A stretch of 64,000 nucleotides of DNA from Solirubrobacter phytolaccae (lineage in GTDB: Bacteria > Actinomycetota > Thermoleophilia > Solirubrobacterales > Solirubrobacteraceae): contig NZ_JAPDDP010000042.1 in assembly GCF_027587195.1 (NCBI RefSeq), positions 1-64,000 on the forward strand, written 5' to 3'. The translations under genes were made by a program, and so were the position numbers. Positions 35,031-45,119 of this stretch are shown piece by piece; position 1 is the first letter of the stretch, and each line of letters opens with the position of its first letter. The notes beneath the pieces were generated by a model. It had not been told where the DNA came from and did no database searches. It was given only the letters and a program-made list of their open reading frames with translations.

Positions 35031-35068
35031 CTCCGTACGCCATACGGAGTACCGTACACCATACGGAG
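35031..35068. promoter_or_regulatory. Two tandem 19-bp TetR-type operator boxes
   Basis: Box 1 (35031-35049) is CTCCGTA-CGCCA-TACGGAG, a perfect 7-bp inverted repeat. Box 2 (35050-35068) is TACCGTA-CACCA-TACGGAG. The boxes abut, differ at only a few positions, and are centred about two helical turns apart, between the divergent tetR-like and exporter ATPase genes. Confidence 0.75.
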
Positions 35069-35077
35069 TTAAACGCC

Positions 35078-35839
35078 ATGACCGAATTCAGCGGCAGCGG
35101 TGATCCCGTTCGCAGCCTCGAGCTGCTGTGGCGGGTCCAACCGGCACCCAAGCGCGGCCCCAAGCAGCGCCTCGACCTCGACCAGGTGATCGAGGCGGCG
35201 ATCGCGCTCGCCGGTGAAGTCGGCCTCGCGGCGCTCTCGATGCGCAAGGTCGCCGAGCGGCTCGGCGTCGGGACGATGTCGCTGTACACCTATGTCCCCG
35301 GCAAGCCGGAGCTCCTGGACCTGATGCTCGACACCGCGGTCGACCCGCCCACGCCGCTCCCGGACGGCGGTTGGCGCGCCAGGCTCGAGCACCTCGCACG
35401 CGAGAACTGGGATCGCTTCCACCGTCATCCGTGGTTGCTCGAGGTCACGCCGCTCCGTCCCGTGCTCGGCCCGAACACGATCGCCCGCTACGAGCACGAG
35501 CTCTCCGTGCTCGAAGGCATCGGGTTGACCGACATCGAGATGGACTCGGCGCTCGTCCTGGTCAGCGCGCACGTCGAGTCCTCCGCCCGTCGCGCGCTCG
35601 AGGCCAAGCAGGCCGAGCAGCGCTCAGGCCTGACCGACGAGGAGTGGTGGAACGCTCGGGCGCCGGTGCTCGAGCGCGTGCTGGAGCCTGAGCGCTACCC
35701 GATCGCCAGCCGTGTCGGGGCGGCCGCCGGCGAGGCCCACAACGCGGCGTTCGCGCCCGAGCATGCGTTCGTGTTCGGACTGTCAACCGTGCTCGACGGG
35801 ATCGAATTCCTCATACAAGCCAGGGCTTCCGACGCCTGA
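35078..35839 (+). CDS. TetR-family repressor of the adjacent exporter
   Basis: 253 residues. HTH at ~30-80: LDLDQVIEAAIALAGEVGLA, ALSMRKVAERLGVGTMSLYT, YVPGKPELLDLMLD. The long C-terminal domain (~95-253; RARLEHLARENWDRFHRHPW; FVFGLSTVLDGIEFLIQARA) is of the TetR_C_1/ActR type that binds drugs or metabolites. Two tandem operators lie in the 52-bp divergent gap, so it probably represses the DrrAB/ADP-ribosylglycohydrolase operon and itself until an effector binds. Confidence 0.9.
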   Translation: MTEFSGSGDPVRSLELLWRVQPAPKRGPKQRLDLDQVIEAAIALAGEVGLAALSMRKVAERLGVGTMSLYTYVPGKPELLDLMLDTAVDPPTPLPDGGWRARLEHLARENWDRFHRHPWLLEVTPLRPVLGPNTIARYEHELSVLEGIGLTDIEMDSALVLVSAHVESSARRALEAKQAEQRSGLTDEEWWNARAPVLERVLEPERYPIASRVGAAAGEAHNAAFAPEHAFVFGLSTVLDGIEFLIQARASDA

Positions 35840-35944
35840 GTTCGGATGTTCTCCCAACTTTTACCGAAGCGGCTGGACTTCTACCTGCGCATTTGAAATA
35901 AGTCGTCGTTCAGGAGAGTGGAGTTCAACGGAGGAGAGCCGTTA

Positions 35945-38900
35945 ATGCGCAGGATGCGGTACGCGCTGCTCGCGGTCGTCGCTGCCATCGCGTGGGCGAT
36001 GTCAGCTTCACCAGTCCGGGCAGCTGAGACGGTCGTCATCGATGCCGTCGACTCGCCGGCCCAGGTCTGGAGCCCGGCCAACAGGACGATCAAGGTGGGC
36101 GACACCGTCCGCTGGGAGTTCGACCAGGCGCAGGCAACGCACAGCCTGAAGTCGCAGGGAGCGAACTGGACCGCGCCGATCAATGAGATCCGCGAGGTCA
36201 ACGGAGCGCCGATCAGCCGGACGTTCACCGCGACCGGCACGTACGACTTCCTGTGCGATCTGCATCCCGGGATGACGGGCAAGATCACGGTCGAGGCCGC
36301 GAACTCGCTCAGCAAGGTCCTCGTCTTCTCGAAGACCGGCGGCTTCCGCCACGACTCGATCCCGCAGGGCATCGCGGCGGTCCAGGCGCTCGGCGCGGCC
36401 AACGGCTTCACGGTCGACGCGACCGAGGACGCGGCCGCGTTCACCGCCGCCAACCTCGCGCAGTACGACGTCGTCGTCTTCATGTCGACGACCGGCGAGA
36501 TCCTCAATGACGCGCAGCAGACCGCGTTCGAGGGCTACATCAAGGCCGGCGGCGGCTTCGCCGGCGTCCACGCCGCCTCCGACACCGAGTACAGCTGGCC
36601 GTGGTTCGGCGAGCTCGTCGGCGGCTACTTCCGCAACCACCCGCCCGGAACGCCCACGGCGGCGGTCGACATCGAGGACGGCGACGAGCCCTCCACGACC
36701 GGCCTCCCGACGCGCTGGACGCGCACGGACGAGTGGTACAACTTCCAGCACCCGGTCACGCCCGCGATCAACGGCAACACCACCGTTGCCGACTACAGCC
36801 CGCGCGCCCGCCAGGTGAAGGTCCTCGCCACGGTCGACGAGTCGACCTACGACGAGCAGGACGGCAACACGATCGACGACGACCATCCCGTCGCGTGGTG
36901 CTCGAACTTCGACGGTGGCATCTCGTGGTACACGGCCATGGGGCACACCCAGGCCTCGTTCACGGACACGCAGTTCCGCCAGCACCTGCTCGGCGGCCTG
37001 CGCACCGCGGCCGGCGTCGCGGGCGACTGCGGTGAGCAGCGCACGCCGCCGCCGACGTCCGAGGACTTCGAGAAGATCACGATCAACAACGACACGAACG
37101 CGCCGATGGAGATCGACATCGCCAACGACGGGCGAGCGTTCTACATCGAGCTCGACGGTCGTGTCCAGATGTGGAACCCGACGACGCAGGTCACCACCAC
37201 CGTCGGCACGATCCCGGTCACGCTCAGCCATGAGAACGGCCTGCTCGGCATCCAGCTCGCCGAGAACTTCGATCAGACCGGTCACATCTACCTCGCCTAC
37301 TCCGCCCTGCCGGACGCCAGCGGCCAGAACCGCGTCTCGCGCTTCACGCTGACCGGCAACGTGCTCGGCAGCGAGCAGATCATCTACACCTGGCAGCATC
37401 AGCGCCAGGAGTGCTGCCACACCGGCGGCTCGCTCGAGTGGGGCGCCAACGGCGACCTCTACATCTCCACGGGCGACAACACCAACCCGTTCGCGCACGG
37501 CTTCAACCCGACCGACGAGCGGGCGGGCCGGCAGATCTGGGACGCGCAGCGCACCTCGGGCAACACCAACAACCCGAACGGCAAGATCCTGCGCATCCGG
37601 CCGATCCCGAACGCCACCGGCACCGCCGGGCTCGGGACGACCTACACGATCCCGCAGGGCAACCTCTTCGACGAGGCCGCCGACACCACCAACCGGACCC
37701 TGCCCGAGATCTACGCGATGGGCTTCCGGAACCCGTTCCGGATCCACTACGACAAGAAGACCGGCTGGATCCTGATGGGCGACTACGGCCCGGACGCCGG
37801 CTCCACGGACCCGAACCGCGGTCCGCAGGGCTCCGTCGAGTGGAACGTGGTCAAGCAGCCCGGCAACTACGGCTGGCCTTACTGCATCCGCGAGAACGTC
37901 GCCTACAAGGACATCACGTACACGTCCGACTCGGGCGGCACGGTCAAGGGCGACTACAGCTGCTCGAACCCCGTCAACGACTCGCCCAACAACACGGGCC
38001 TGACGAACCTCCCGCCGGCGATTCCCGCGTCGATGTGGATGGGCTACTCCGAGACCGACACCCGCTTCCCGGATCTGGGCGGCGGCGGTGCCCCGATGGG
38101 CGGCACGCGGTACTACTTCGACGAGGACTCGGACTCGGACACCAAGTTCCCGCGGTTCTACGACGGCCAGTGGTTCATCGGCGAGTGGAACAACGACTGG
38201 ATCAAGACGGCCGACCTGAACAACCAGGGCCTCGTCACCGGCGTCTCCAACTGGGCGCGCACCACGGGCTACATCAGCCCGATGGACATGGAGTTCGGCC
38301 CTGACGGCTCGCTGTACGTCGTCGAGTGGGGCCAGGGCTTCGCGGAGAACAACGCGGACTCGGGCGTCTACCGCGTCGACTACATCAGCGGCTCGCGCAC
38401 ACCGATCGCCGCCGCGGCCGTGAACAACGACGCGGTGCCGGTCGGCACCACGGTCCAGTTCTCGTCCGCCGGCTCCAACGACCCGGACGGCACGGCGCTC
38501 ACGTACCTGTGGAACTTCGGGGACGGCACGCCGACCTCGACCGCGCCCAACCCGAGCCACCAGTACACGGCGGCCGGCACCTATGACGCGACGCTGACGG
38601 TCACGGACGAGTCCGGCGCCACGGCGGTGGACACGGTCCGCGTCGTCGTCGGCAACCAGCGGCCGGTCGTCACGATCGAGCTGCCCGAGAACGGCAAGAT
38701 CGCCGACTTCGGGGACAAGATCCCGTACAAGGTCTCCGTCACCGACCCGGACGGCGGCTCGACCGGCGCCGGCACGATCCCCTGCAGCGCCATCCGCATC
38801 GAGGTCAAGCTCGGGCACGACACGCACGCGCACGAGCTCTCGACGCTGAACAACTGCGAGGGCACGTTCACGGTCACGAGCGTGGACGGCCACGGCGTGA

Positions 38901-41900
38901 ACGCCAACGTGTTCACGGTCGTCACCGCGAGCTACACGGACGCGGGCAACGGCCCGGCCGCCGGTGTCACCGGCTCCGCCGAGGCGATCCTGCAGCCCAA
39001 GCTCAAGCAGGCCGAGTACTACCTGACCACCGGCCGCACGGCCGACGGTCGGGGCACGGGTGACCCGGGCGTGACCCAGGAAGCCACGACGGACGTCGGC
39101 GGCGGCAACGCGGCCGCGTTCATCGAGGACGGCGACTGGATCTCGTTCAACCCGTACAACCTCGAGGACCTCACGAAGGCGACGTTCCGCGTGGCCTCGG
39201 CCGGTGCGGGCGGCATCATCGAGCTGCGCTACGACGCAGCCGACGGCCCGCTCGTCGCGGCGACCCCGCTCATCGCGCCCACGGGCGGCTGGCAGACGTG
39301 GCAGGACGTCACGATCAACCTGCCCACCACCATCCCGCAGGGCACGCACCGCCTGTTCATCGTGTTCCGTCACCCGACGAACACGGGCTCGCTGATGAAC
39401 CTGAACTACTTCAAGTTCACCGGCAAGGGCGCGGCGATCACGGCACCGCCGGAGGTCAACGCCACGGCCGAGCCCGTCAGCGGGGAGGCGCCGCTCAACG
39501 TCGCCTTCAACGCCGACGCGACCGACGCCGAGGGCGAGGCGCTGACGTACGCGTGGGACTTCGGCGTGCCCGGCACGGACGCTGACAAGTCCACCGAGAA
39601 GGCGCCGAACTACACCTACACGACGCCGGGCAACTACACGGCGACCGTGACGGTGACCGACGCGTCCGGCGGCAAGTCCTCGGACACGGTCGAGGTCCGC
39701 GTGACGCGGCCGCTCGACGAGTGCCCGACGGGCCCGGTCCGCTCGGACGAGTTCGACGGCAACGCGCTGGACGGCAAGTGGACCGTCACGCGGCCGGACG
39801 CGGCGAACCCGCTCAGCGTCTCGGGCGGCGTGCTGAACCTGCCGATCTCACCCGGCTCGATGTACGGGGCCGGCACGACGGCGAAGAACATCGTCACCCA
39901 GGACCTGCCCGACGGCGCGTTCACGGCCACGGCGAAGATCTCGGCGAGCGCGCTCACCGAGAACTACCACCAGGCCGGCCTGCGCGTGTGGGCGGGCGAC
40001 GACAACTGGGCGTCCGTGCACATGATCTACGCGGGCTCGGGTCGTGACATCGAGTTCATCACCGAGACCAACGGCAACCCGCGCAACGAGGCCACCGACA
40101 AGCTCGGCGGCATCCCGGCCGACGCTCCGCTCGACTACTACGTGCGGATCATCTCCGACGGCTCGAACCTGACGGCGGCGTACTCGTACGACGGCACCAC
40201 GTTCACCCCCGTCGGTCGCCCGGTCTCGCTGGCGACGTTCACCGACGCGAAGATCGGCCCGGCGGCGCTGTCCGACCAGGCCGTGACCACCCCGGTGGCG
40301 CGCTTCGACTGGGTCCGGTTCGATCCGGACGGCTCCGGTGGCGGCGGGTCCGAGGGGATCGTCGACGACTTCGACGGCACCGAGCTCGACGCCGCGTGGT
40401 CGCGGGTCCGAGCGACTCAGGCCGCGGTCGTCGGCAGCGGCACCCTGCAGATCCCGGCTCGCCCGGGCGACATCTACCAGACCCGCAACGACGCGCAGGA
40501 CCTGATCGTCCGCGACGCGCCCGACGGTGCTTGGCAGGCCATCACGAAGATCAACTTCGAGGGCACCGCCCAGTACCAGCAGGCCGGGATCATGGTCTAC
40601 GGCAACGACGACAACTTCACGAAGTTCGGCCGCATCGCGCACAGCACGGCCGGCGACGAGAAGTTCGAGTTCATCAACGAGGTCAACGCGGTCGCACGCA
40701 ACGAGGCCGCCGACTCGACGGCCAACATCCCGGCCACCTTCCCCGACGACTTCTGGCTGCGCCTGACGTCGGACGGGACCAACGTGGTCGGCCACTACTC
40801 GACCGACGGCACCACGTGGACCGCGGCCGGGCGACCGGCAGTGCTCCCGGCGGACGCGAAGATCGGCCTGTTCGCGTTCTCCAACGACGGTGTCGGCAAC
40901 CCCGTGGCGGCCTTCGACTCCTTCACCCTCACCGGTGACGAGGTCGGCGGTGGCGGCGGTGGCGGCGGTACGCCGTCCGGCCCGAGCTACGACGACCAGT
41001 TCGACGGCGCCTCGCTCGACAAGACGCGCTGGGACGCCATCGTGCGTGACAACCCGGCCGAGTACAACCTGGCCGGCGGCGAGTTCAACCTCACGCTGAC
41101 CCAGGGCGACATCTACACGGGCGACACCACGCCGCCGCCGAACGGCTTCATCCTCCAGGACGCCTCGCACGCCGGCGCGGACTGGGTGATCGAGACCAAG
41201 ATCAGCGACTACACCAACGACGGTGGCTACGCCCAGGGCGGCCTCTTGGCCTACCTCAACGGCGACAACTACGTGAAGTTCGACGTCATCACCGACCCGA
41301 ACAACACGCGCGCGAACCGGATCGAGCTCCGCTCGGAGGTCGCCGGTGCGATCCAGCAGCCCGAGACGAACGCGAACCTCACGGGTACCCAGGTCAACGG
41401 GCCGTTCTGGCTGCGGCTGACCAAGGCGGGCAACAACTACTCGGGCGAGTACTCGTTCGACGGTGTGGCCTGGACGCCGTTCCCCGGCGGTCCCGTGGTG
41501 AATCCGATGGCCTCGCCGGACTTCGGCATCTTCGGGTTCAGCCCGCAGGCAGCCGGTGTCGGTGACGTCGTCTCGTTCGACTACTTCACCCTCAACGGTC
41601 CGGACCCGAGCAGCTGCGAGCAGTGCGACGGCCCGGGTGACGCGTTCGACGGCGACACGCTGAACGCGGAGCGGTGGAACGCCAACGCCCACGACGACCC
41701 GACGAAGTACGCGGTCGCCGACGGCGCGCTGAAGGTCACCACGACCGCCGGCGAGATCTACCAGGGCTCGACCGGTGGCGGCCCGCTGCTGCTGCAGGCC
41801 GCTGACCACGCGGGCGCCGACTGGGTGTTGGAGACCAAGCTCACCAACACGCTGGACGGCGGGTACTCGCAGGGCGGCATCCTGGCCTACGGCGACGACA

Positions 41901-43996
41901 ACAACTACGTCAAGATCAACGCGATCTCCGACGAGAACAACGCTCAGGTCAACCGCCTGGAGCTGCGTTCGGAAGTCGGCGGCACGGTGAGCGCGACGCC
42001 GACCGACCCGGCGGTCACGGCCGCCCAGGGCCACGGTCCGATCTGGCTCAAGCTGACCAAGTCCGGCAACACGTACTCGGGTCAGTACAAGTTCACGGAG
42101 ACCGGGGAGTGGCTGAACTTCTCCGGCACCGTGACCAACGCGATGGTCGCGCCGAAGTTCGGCCTCTACACGCAGGGCGTGCAGCAGGCCGGCGACACGG
42201 TGACGTTCGAGTACTTCTCGGTCGACGGGGACGCCACCGGCTGCCCGCCCACCGACGAGAACGAGCCGCCGACCATCGAGTCCGCCACCGCGACGCCGAC
42301 GTCCGGCTTCGCCCCGCTCGAGGTCAAGTTCGACGTCACCGCCTCTGACGAGGACGACGACGACCTGACCTACAGCTGGGACTTCGACGGCGACGGCGAC
42401 TCGGACTCCACCACGGAGGATCCGACGCACACCTACACCGCGGCCGGCACGTACGAGGCCGAGGTGACGGTGAGCGACGGTGAGGACGAGCGCACGCGCA
42501 CGGTGACGGTCACCGTGTTCGGCGCGGACGATCCCGAGGCACGCTTCCGCGTGCTGGTGTTCTCGAAGACGACGGGCTTCCGCCACGACTCGATCGACGA
42601 GGGCATCGCGGCCGTCCGGGCCCTCGGCACGGCGAACGACTTCCAGGTCGACGCCACCGAGGACGCGGGCGTGTTCAACGCCGCCGCGCTCGCGCACTAC
42701 GACGCGGTGATCTTCATGTCCACCACGGGCGACCCGCTCAACGCCGCGCAGCAGACGGCGTTCGAGAACTACATCAAGGGCGGCGGTGGCTACGTGGGTG
42801 TCCACGCGGCGGCCGACACCGAGTACGAGTGGCCGTTCTACGGGCAGCTCGTGGGCGCGTACTTCCAGAGCCATCCGGCCGGTACGCCCACCGCGACGGT
42901 CCGTGTGGACGACCTGGATCACCACTCGACCCTGGGTCTCCCGAACCCGTGGCCGCGTGTTGACGAGTGGTACAACTACCAGTCGCCGGTGAACCCGGTG
43001 GTTGGCGGCGGCGGGGCGGACTACAGCCCGCGCGGCCAGGTCCACGTGCTGTTGACGGTGGACGAGACGACGTACGAGGAAGGCGACGGCAACACGACGG
43101 ATGACGACCATCCGATCTCGTGGTGCCAGCGCTACCAGGGTGGCCGCTCGTGGTACACGGGCCTCGGTCACACGGCCGCGACGTTCAGCGAAGCGGACTT
43201 CCTCAAGCACTTCCTCGGCGGCATCGAGGTCGCGGCCGGCGCCGTGGCCGACGCCGACTGCGGCAAGCAGGGTGGCAACCAGCCGCCGGCGGTGAGCATC
43301 CAGCGCAATCCGGCTGGCGACGTCTTCCCGGGTGACCCGGTGGCCTTCACGGCGACCGCGACCGATCCGGACGGCGACACGCTCACCTACGAGTGGGACT
43401 TCGGCGACGGCGGCACCGCGACCACCAAGGACGCGATGCACACCTACACCGAGCCCGGCGTCTGGTACGCCAAGCTCACCGTCCGCGACGGCCGCGGGGG
43501 CAGGGATCAGGCGCTGATCCCGGTCAACGTCCAGCCGTACGGCGGCGAGAACGAGGAAGAGGTCGGCGTCGGCGGGCTCGTCCCGGGCACGCTCGCCCTC
43601 GACATCAAGGGCTCGGCCAACCTCGGCGTGTTCACCCCGGGTGTCGCCCGGGACTACACGGCGAGCCTGGCCGCCACCGCGACTTCGTCCGCCACGGCGG
43701 CCGAGCTGACGGTGCGCGACCCGAGCGCGAACGCTCCGGGTCACCTGGTCAACGGCAGCAGCTCGCTGCCGCAGGCCCTGCAGATCCGCGCGACGGACGC
43801 GGCCAACCCGAGCACGGCGTTCGCGCCGCTGCCGGGCACCGCCAACGCCCGCCTGCGCCTCCTGTCGTTCCCGACCCCGGTCAGCGGTCACGAGCTGGAG
43901 ATCGACTTCAAGCAGTCGATCGCGGCGAACGACCAGCTGGTGACGGGCGGCTACGGCAAGGTGCTGGTGTTCGCGCTGTCGGCGACGACGCCGTAG
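35945..43996 (+). CDS. Giant secreted cupredoxin / ThuA / sugar dehydrogenase / PKD / CBM6 / ConA-like protein
   Basis: 2,683 residues; ATG 35945 has GGAGGAGA 9 bp upstream and precedes a signal peptide (ALLAVVAAIAWAMSASPVRA). Approximate domains: cupredoxin 26-119, with type-1 copper ligands in THS and in the C, H and M of FLCDLHPGM; ThuA 123-362; PQQ-type sugar dehydrogenase 373-815 (GFRNPFRIHYD, NYGWPYCIREN); PKD 819-902; GHDTHAHEL domain 906-1020; CBM6-like 1023-1165; PKD 1169-1257; four concanavalin/DUF1349-like repeats 1259-2100, with Gly-rich linkers after repeats 1 and 2; PKD 2108-2192; second ThuA 2201-2440; PKD 2445-2530; C-terminal domain shared with the 2628 protein. Probably an extracellular sugar-oxidising, carbohydrate-binding enzyme with a built-in electron carrier; inference. 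Confidence 0.85.
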   Translation: MRRMRYALLAVVAAIAWAMSASPVRAAETVVIDAVDSPAQVWSPANRTIKVGDTVRWEFDQAQATHSLKSQGANWTAPINEIREVNGAPISRTFTATGTYDFLCDLHPGMTGKITVEAANSLSKVLVFSKTGGFRHDSIPQGIAAVQALGAANGFTVDATEDAAAFTAANLAQYDVVVFMSTTGEILNDAQQTAFEGYIKAGGGFAGVHAASDTEYSWPWFGELVGGYFRNHPPGTPTAAVDIEDGDEPSTTGLPTRWTRTDEWYNFQHPVTPAINGNTTVADYSPRARQVKVLATVDESTYDEQDGNTIDDDHPVAWCSNFDGGISWYTAMGHTQASFTDTQFRQHLLGGLRTAAGVAGDCGEQRTPPPTSEDFEKITINNDTNAPMEIDIANDGRAFYIELDGRVQMWNPTTQVTTTVGTIPVTLSHENGLLGIQLAENFDQTGHIYLAYSALPDASGQNRVSRFTLTGNVLGSEQIIYTWQHQRQECCHTGGSLEWGANGDLYISTGDNTNPFAHGFNPTDERAGRQIWDAQRTSGNTNNPNGKILRIRPIPNATGTAGLGTTYTIPQGNLFDEAADTTNRTLPEIYAMGFRNPFRIHYDKKTGWILMGDYGPDAGSTDPNRGPQGSVEWNVVKQPGNYGWPYCIRENVAYKDITYTSDSGGTVKGDYSCSNPVNDSPNNTGLTNLPPAIPASMWMGYSETDTRFPDLGGGGAPMGGTRYYFDEDSDSDTKFPRFYDGQWFIGEWNNDWIKTADLNNQGLVTGVSNWARTTGYISPMDMEFGPDGSLYVVEWGQGFAENNADSGVYRVDYISGSRTPIAAAAVNNDAVPVGTTVQFSSAGSNDPDGTALTYLWNFGDGTPTSTAPNPSHQYTAAGTYDATLTVTDESGATAVDTVRVVVGNQRPVVTIELPENGKIADFGDKIPYKVSVTDPDGGSTGAGTIPCSAIRIEVKLGHDTHAHELSTLNNCEGTFTVTSVDGHGVNANVFTVVTASYTDAGNGPAAGVTGSAEAILQPKLKQAEYYLTTGRTADGRGTGDPGVTQEATTDVGGGNAAAFIEDGDWISFNPYNLEDLTKATFRVASAGAGGIIELRYDAADGPLVAATPLIAPTGGWQTWQDVTINLPTTIPQGTHRLFIVFRHPTNTGSLMNLNYFKFTGKGAAITAPPEVNATAEPVSGEAPLNVAFNADATDAEGEALTYAWDFGVPGTDADKSTEKAPNYTYTTPGNYTATVTVTDASGGKSSDTVEVRVTRPLDECPTGPVRSDEFDGNALDGKWTVTRPDAANPLSVSGGVLNLPISPGSMYGAGTTAKNIVTQDLPDGAFTATAKISASALTENYHQAGLRVWAGDDNWASVHMIYAGSGRDIEFITETNGNPRNEATDKLGGIPADAPLDYYVRIISDGSNLTAAYSYDGTTFTPVGRPVSLATFTDAKIGPAALSDQAVTTPVARFDWVRFDPDGSGGGGSEGIVDDFDGTELDAAWSRVRATQAAVVGSGTLQIPARPGDIYQTRNDAQDLIVRDAPDGAWQAITKINFEGTAQYQQAGIMVYGNDDNFTKFGRIAHSTAGDEKFEFINEVNAVARNEAADSTANIPATFPDDFWLRLTSDGTNVVGHYSTDGTTWTAAGRPAVLPADAKIGLFAFSNDGVGNPVAAFDSFTLTGDEVGGGGGGGGTPSGPSYDDQFDGASLDKTRWDAIVRDNPAEYNLAGGEFNLTLTQGDIYTGDTTPPPNGFILQDASHAGADWVIETKISDYTNDGGYAQGGLLAYLNGDNYVKFDVITDPNNTRANRIELRSEVAGAIQQPETNANLTGTQVNGPFWLRLTKAGNNYSGEYSFDGVAWTPFPGGPVVNPMASPDFGIFGFSPQAAGVGDVVSFDYFTLNGPDPSSCEQCDGPGDAFDGDTLNAERWNANAHDDPTKYAVADGALKVTTTAGEIYQGSTGGGPLLLQAADHAGADWVLETKLTNTLDGGYSQGGILAYGDDNNYVKINAISDENNAQVNRLELRSEVGGTVSATPTDPAVTAAQGHGPIWLKLTKSGNTYSGQYKFTETGEWLNFSGTVTNAMVAPKFGLYTQGVQQAGDTVTFEYFSVDGDATGCPPTDENEPPTIESATATPTSGFAPLEVKFDVTASDEDDDDLTYSWDFDGDGDSDSTTEDPTHTYTAAGTYEAEVTVSDGEDERTRTVTVTVFGADDPEARFRVLVFSKTTGFRHDSIDEGIAAVRALGTANDFQVDATEDAGVFNAAALAHYDAVIFMSTTGDPLNAAQQTAFENYIKGGGGYVGVHAAADTEYEWPFYGQLVGAYFQSHPAGTPTATVRVDDLDHHSTLGLPNPWPRVDEWYNYQSPVNPVVGGGGADYSPRGQVHVLLTVDETTYEEGDGNTTDDDHPISWCQRYQGGRSWYTGLGHTAATFSEADFLKHFLGGIEVAAGAVADADCGKQGGNQPPAVSIQRNPAGDVFPGDPVAFTATATDPDGDTLTYEWDFGDGGTATTKDAMHTYTEPGVWYAKLTVRDGRGGRDQALIPVNVQPYGGENEEEVGVGGLVPGTLALDIKGSANLGVFTPGVARDYTASLAATATSSATAAELTVRDPSANAPGHLVNGSSSLPQALQIRATDAANPSTAFAPLPGTANARLRLLSFPTPVSGHELEIDFKQSIAANDQLVTGGYGKVLVFALSATTP

Positions 43997-44008
43997 GCGT
44001 GTGAAGAA

Positions 44009-44044
44009 CGGCCGGGGCGGGCTCCCATTGACCCGCCCCGGCCG
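44009..44044 (+). terminator. 13-bp perfect GC hairpin after the giant gene
   Basis: CGGCCGGGGCGGG (44009-44021) pairs exactly with 44032-44044 around a 10-base loop, 12 bp after the stop. No T-tract. Confidence 0.75.
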
Positions 44045-44113
44045 CTTCACCCTCCCCTAACGGGGTTGTCGTCGAGAGGGCGAAGTTGTGCCCTGAGGGT
44101 ACGCTAAATGAGA

Positions 44114-44140
44114 CGAAGGCGCCGCTGAATGCGGCGCCTT
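44114..44140. terminator. Bidirectional intrinsic terminator
   Basis: AAGGCGCCGC (44116-44125) pairs with GCGGCGCCTT (44131-44140) around TGAAT and is followed by the T-rich TCGTTTAG. It sits just before the convergent esterase gene's stop and can end transcription from both sides. The 44045-44113 stretch between the two hairpins holds nothing I recognise. Confidence 0.75.
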
Positions 44141-44144
44141 TCGT

Positions 44145-45119
44145 TTAGTTGGCGGCAGAAAGCCAGCGTTCGAGCTGGCGGTGCACCGCCGGGTGGCGCA
44201 AAAGCGCCAGGTGGTGCGTACTGCCGAGATCCAGTAGGTCGCCCTCGCCGCGGGCGCTCGCGGTGCGCACGAGCGCGTCGCCGAGCAGATGGCCGACGAC
44301 GTGCGTGTCGCGCGCGGTGACGGTCGCGGCGACGAAGCCGTGGCGCGCGCCCGGCAGGAGTGGGTCACGGACACCGCGGCGCAGGTCGCGGATGCCGGCG
44401 CTGCGCCGCCCGAGGAAGCGGGCGAACGGGCGCGTCTCCGGGGCGCGCTCCAGTACGCCGACCATCGCGTGGACGGCCTGCTCGAGCGGCGCGCCGTCGT
44501 GCGGCGTGCCGAGCGAGATCGTGTGTGAGACGCGCGACGTCCACTCGCCGCCGTGCGCGCAGGCGCTGCGCGCGACGAGCCCACCCATCGAGTGCCCGAC
44601 GAGCGCGATCCGCTCGACGTCCCAGTCCAGCGCCTCGATCAACTCGCCCAGCGCGACGCCGTTGTCGGCGATCGGCAGGCCCGTGTTGTACCGGACGTAC
44701 ACCGGCGTCCAGCCCGGCAGCCGATCGCCGTACGGCTCGGCGCCCCAGGCCAGCTCGGTCTCGCCCAGCCCGTGCACGAACACGACGACGTCCGGCGTGC
44801 GCGGTGACCCGATCCGCTCCGCCGCCATCGAAATCGCCAGCGGGCTGCCCTCCGCCGCCAACGCGTCGCCGAACAGCCCGTTCAGCGCGCCCAGGACGAC
44901 GGGCGAGGGCTCCAGCGGCAGCGCGCGGGCACCCGCCCACAACCCGCCGCTCACGGCGGTGTACGTCCCGCGCGTGATCAGGTCGTGCAGCACCCGCACC
45001 GGCAGGGCCGGGGGCCCGAGCGCGCGGAACACGCGCCCGGAGATCGCGGCGTGCACCTCGCCGATCCCGCGCGGGACCGCCGAGAGCTCGTCGGCGAGCA
45101 GCCGGCCCAGCGCGGTCAC
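44145..45119 (-). CDS. Alpha/beta-hydrolase esterase/lipase (PGAP1-like)
   Basis: 324 residues from GTG 45119. The nucleophile elbow is GHSMGGLVARSACAHG; the oxyanion strand is VVVFVHGLGETELAW; a C-terminal His lies in GSTHHLALLRHP. The N-terminal ~100 residues are helical without a signal peptide. The fold suits hydrolysis of lipid or ester substrates; the specific one is unknown. It is the last gene of a run (AlkA-like, aldo-keto reductase, thioesterase, esterase) joined by 4-bp or longer overlaps. Confidence 0.8.
   Translation of the reverse strand: MTALGRLLADELSAVPRGIGEVHAAISGRVFRALGPPALPVRVLHDLITRGTYTAVSGGLWAGARALPLEPSPVVLGALNGLFGDALAAEGSPLAISMAAERIGSPRTPDVVVFVHGLGETELAWGAEPYGDRLPGWTPVYVRYNTGLPIADNGVALGELIEALDWDVERIALVGHSMGGLVARSACAHGGEWTSRVSHTISLGTPHDGAPLEQAVHAMVGVLERAPETRPFARFLGRRSAGIRDLRRGVRDPLLPGARHGFVAATVTARDTHVVGHLLGDALVRTASARGEGDLLDLGSTHHLALLRHPAVHRQLERWLSAAN

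Noticed and set aside
35040-35069. Direct repeats CCATACGGAGT as a possible mini-CRISPR or iteron pair
   Set aside because: They are the right halves of two abutting operator boxes next to a tetR-like gene, which explains them fully.
40350-42240. Repeats within the giant gene as possible recombinational DNA repeats
   Set aside because: Similarity is at protein level between concanavalin-like domains; the DNA copies are well diverged and in one open frame.
39848-44050. 1,400-codon minus-strand frame opposite the giant protein
   Set aside because: It is Arg/Val/Gly-rich with no motif, and the plus strand carries clear domains throughout. Long antisense frames are expected at this GC content. 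The same holds for the minus-strand frames at 36008-39373, 3180-5147 and 54016-56643.
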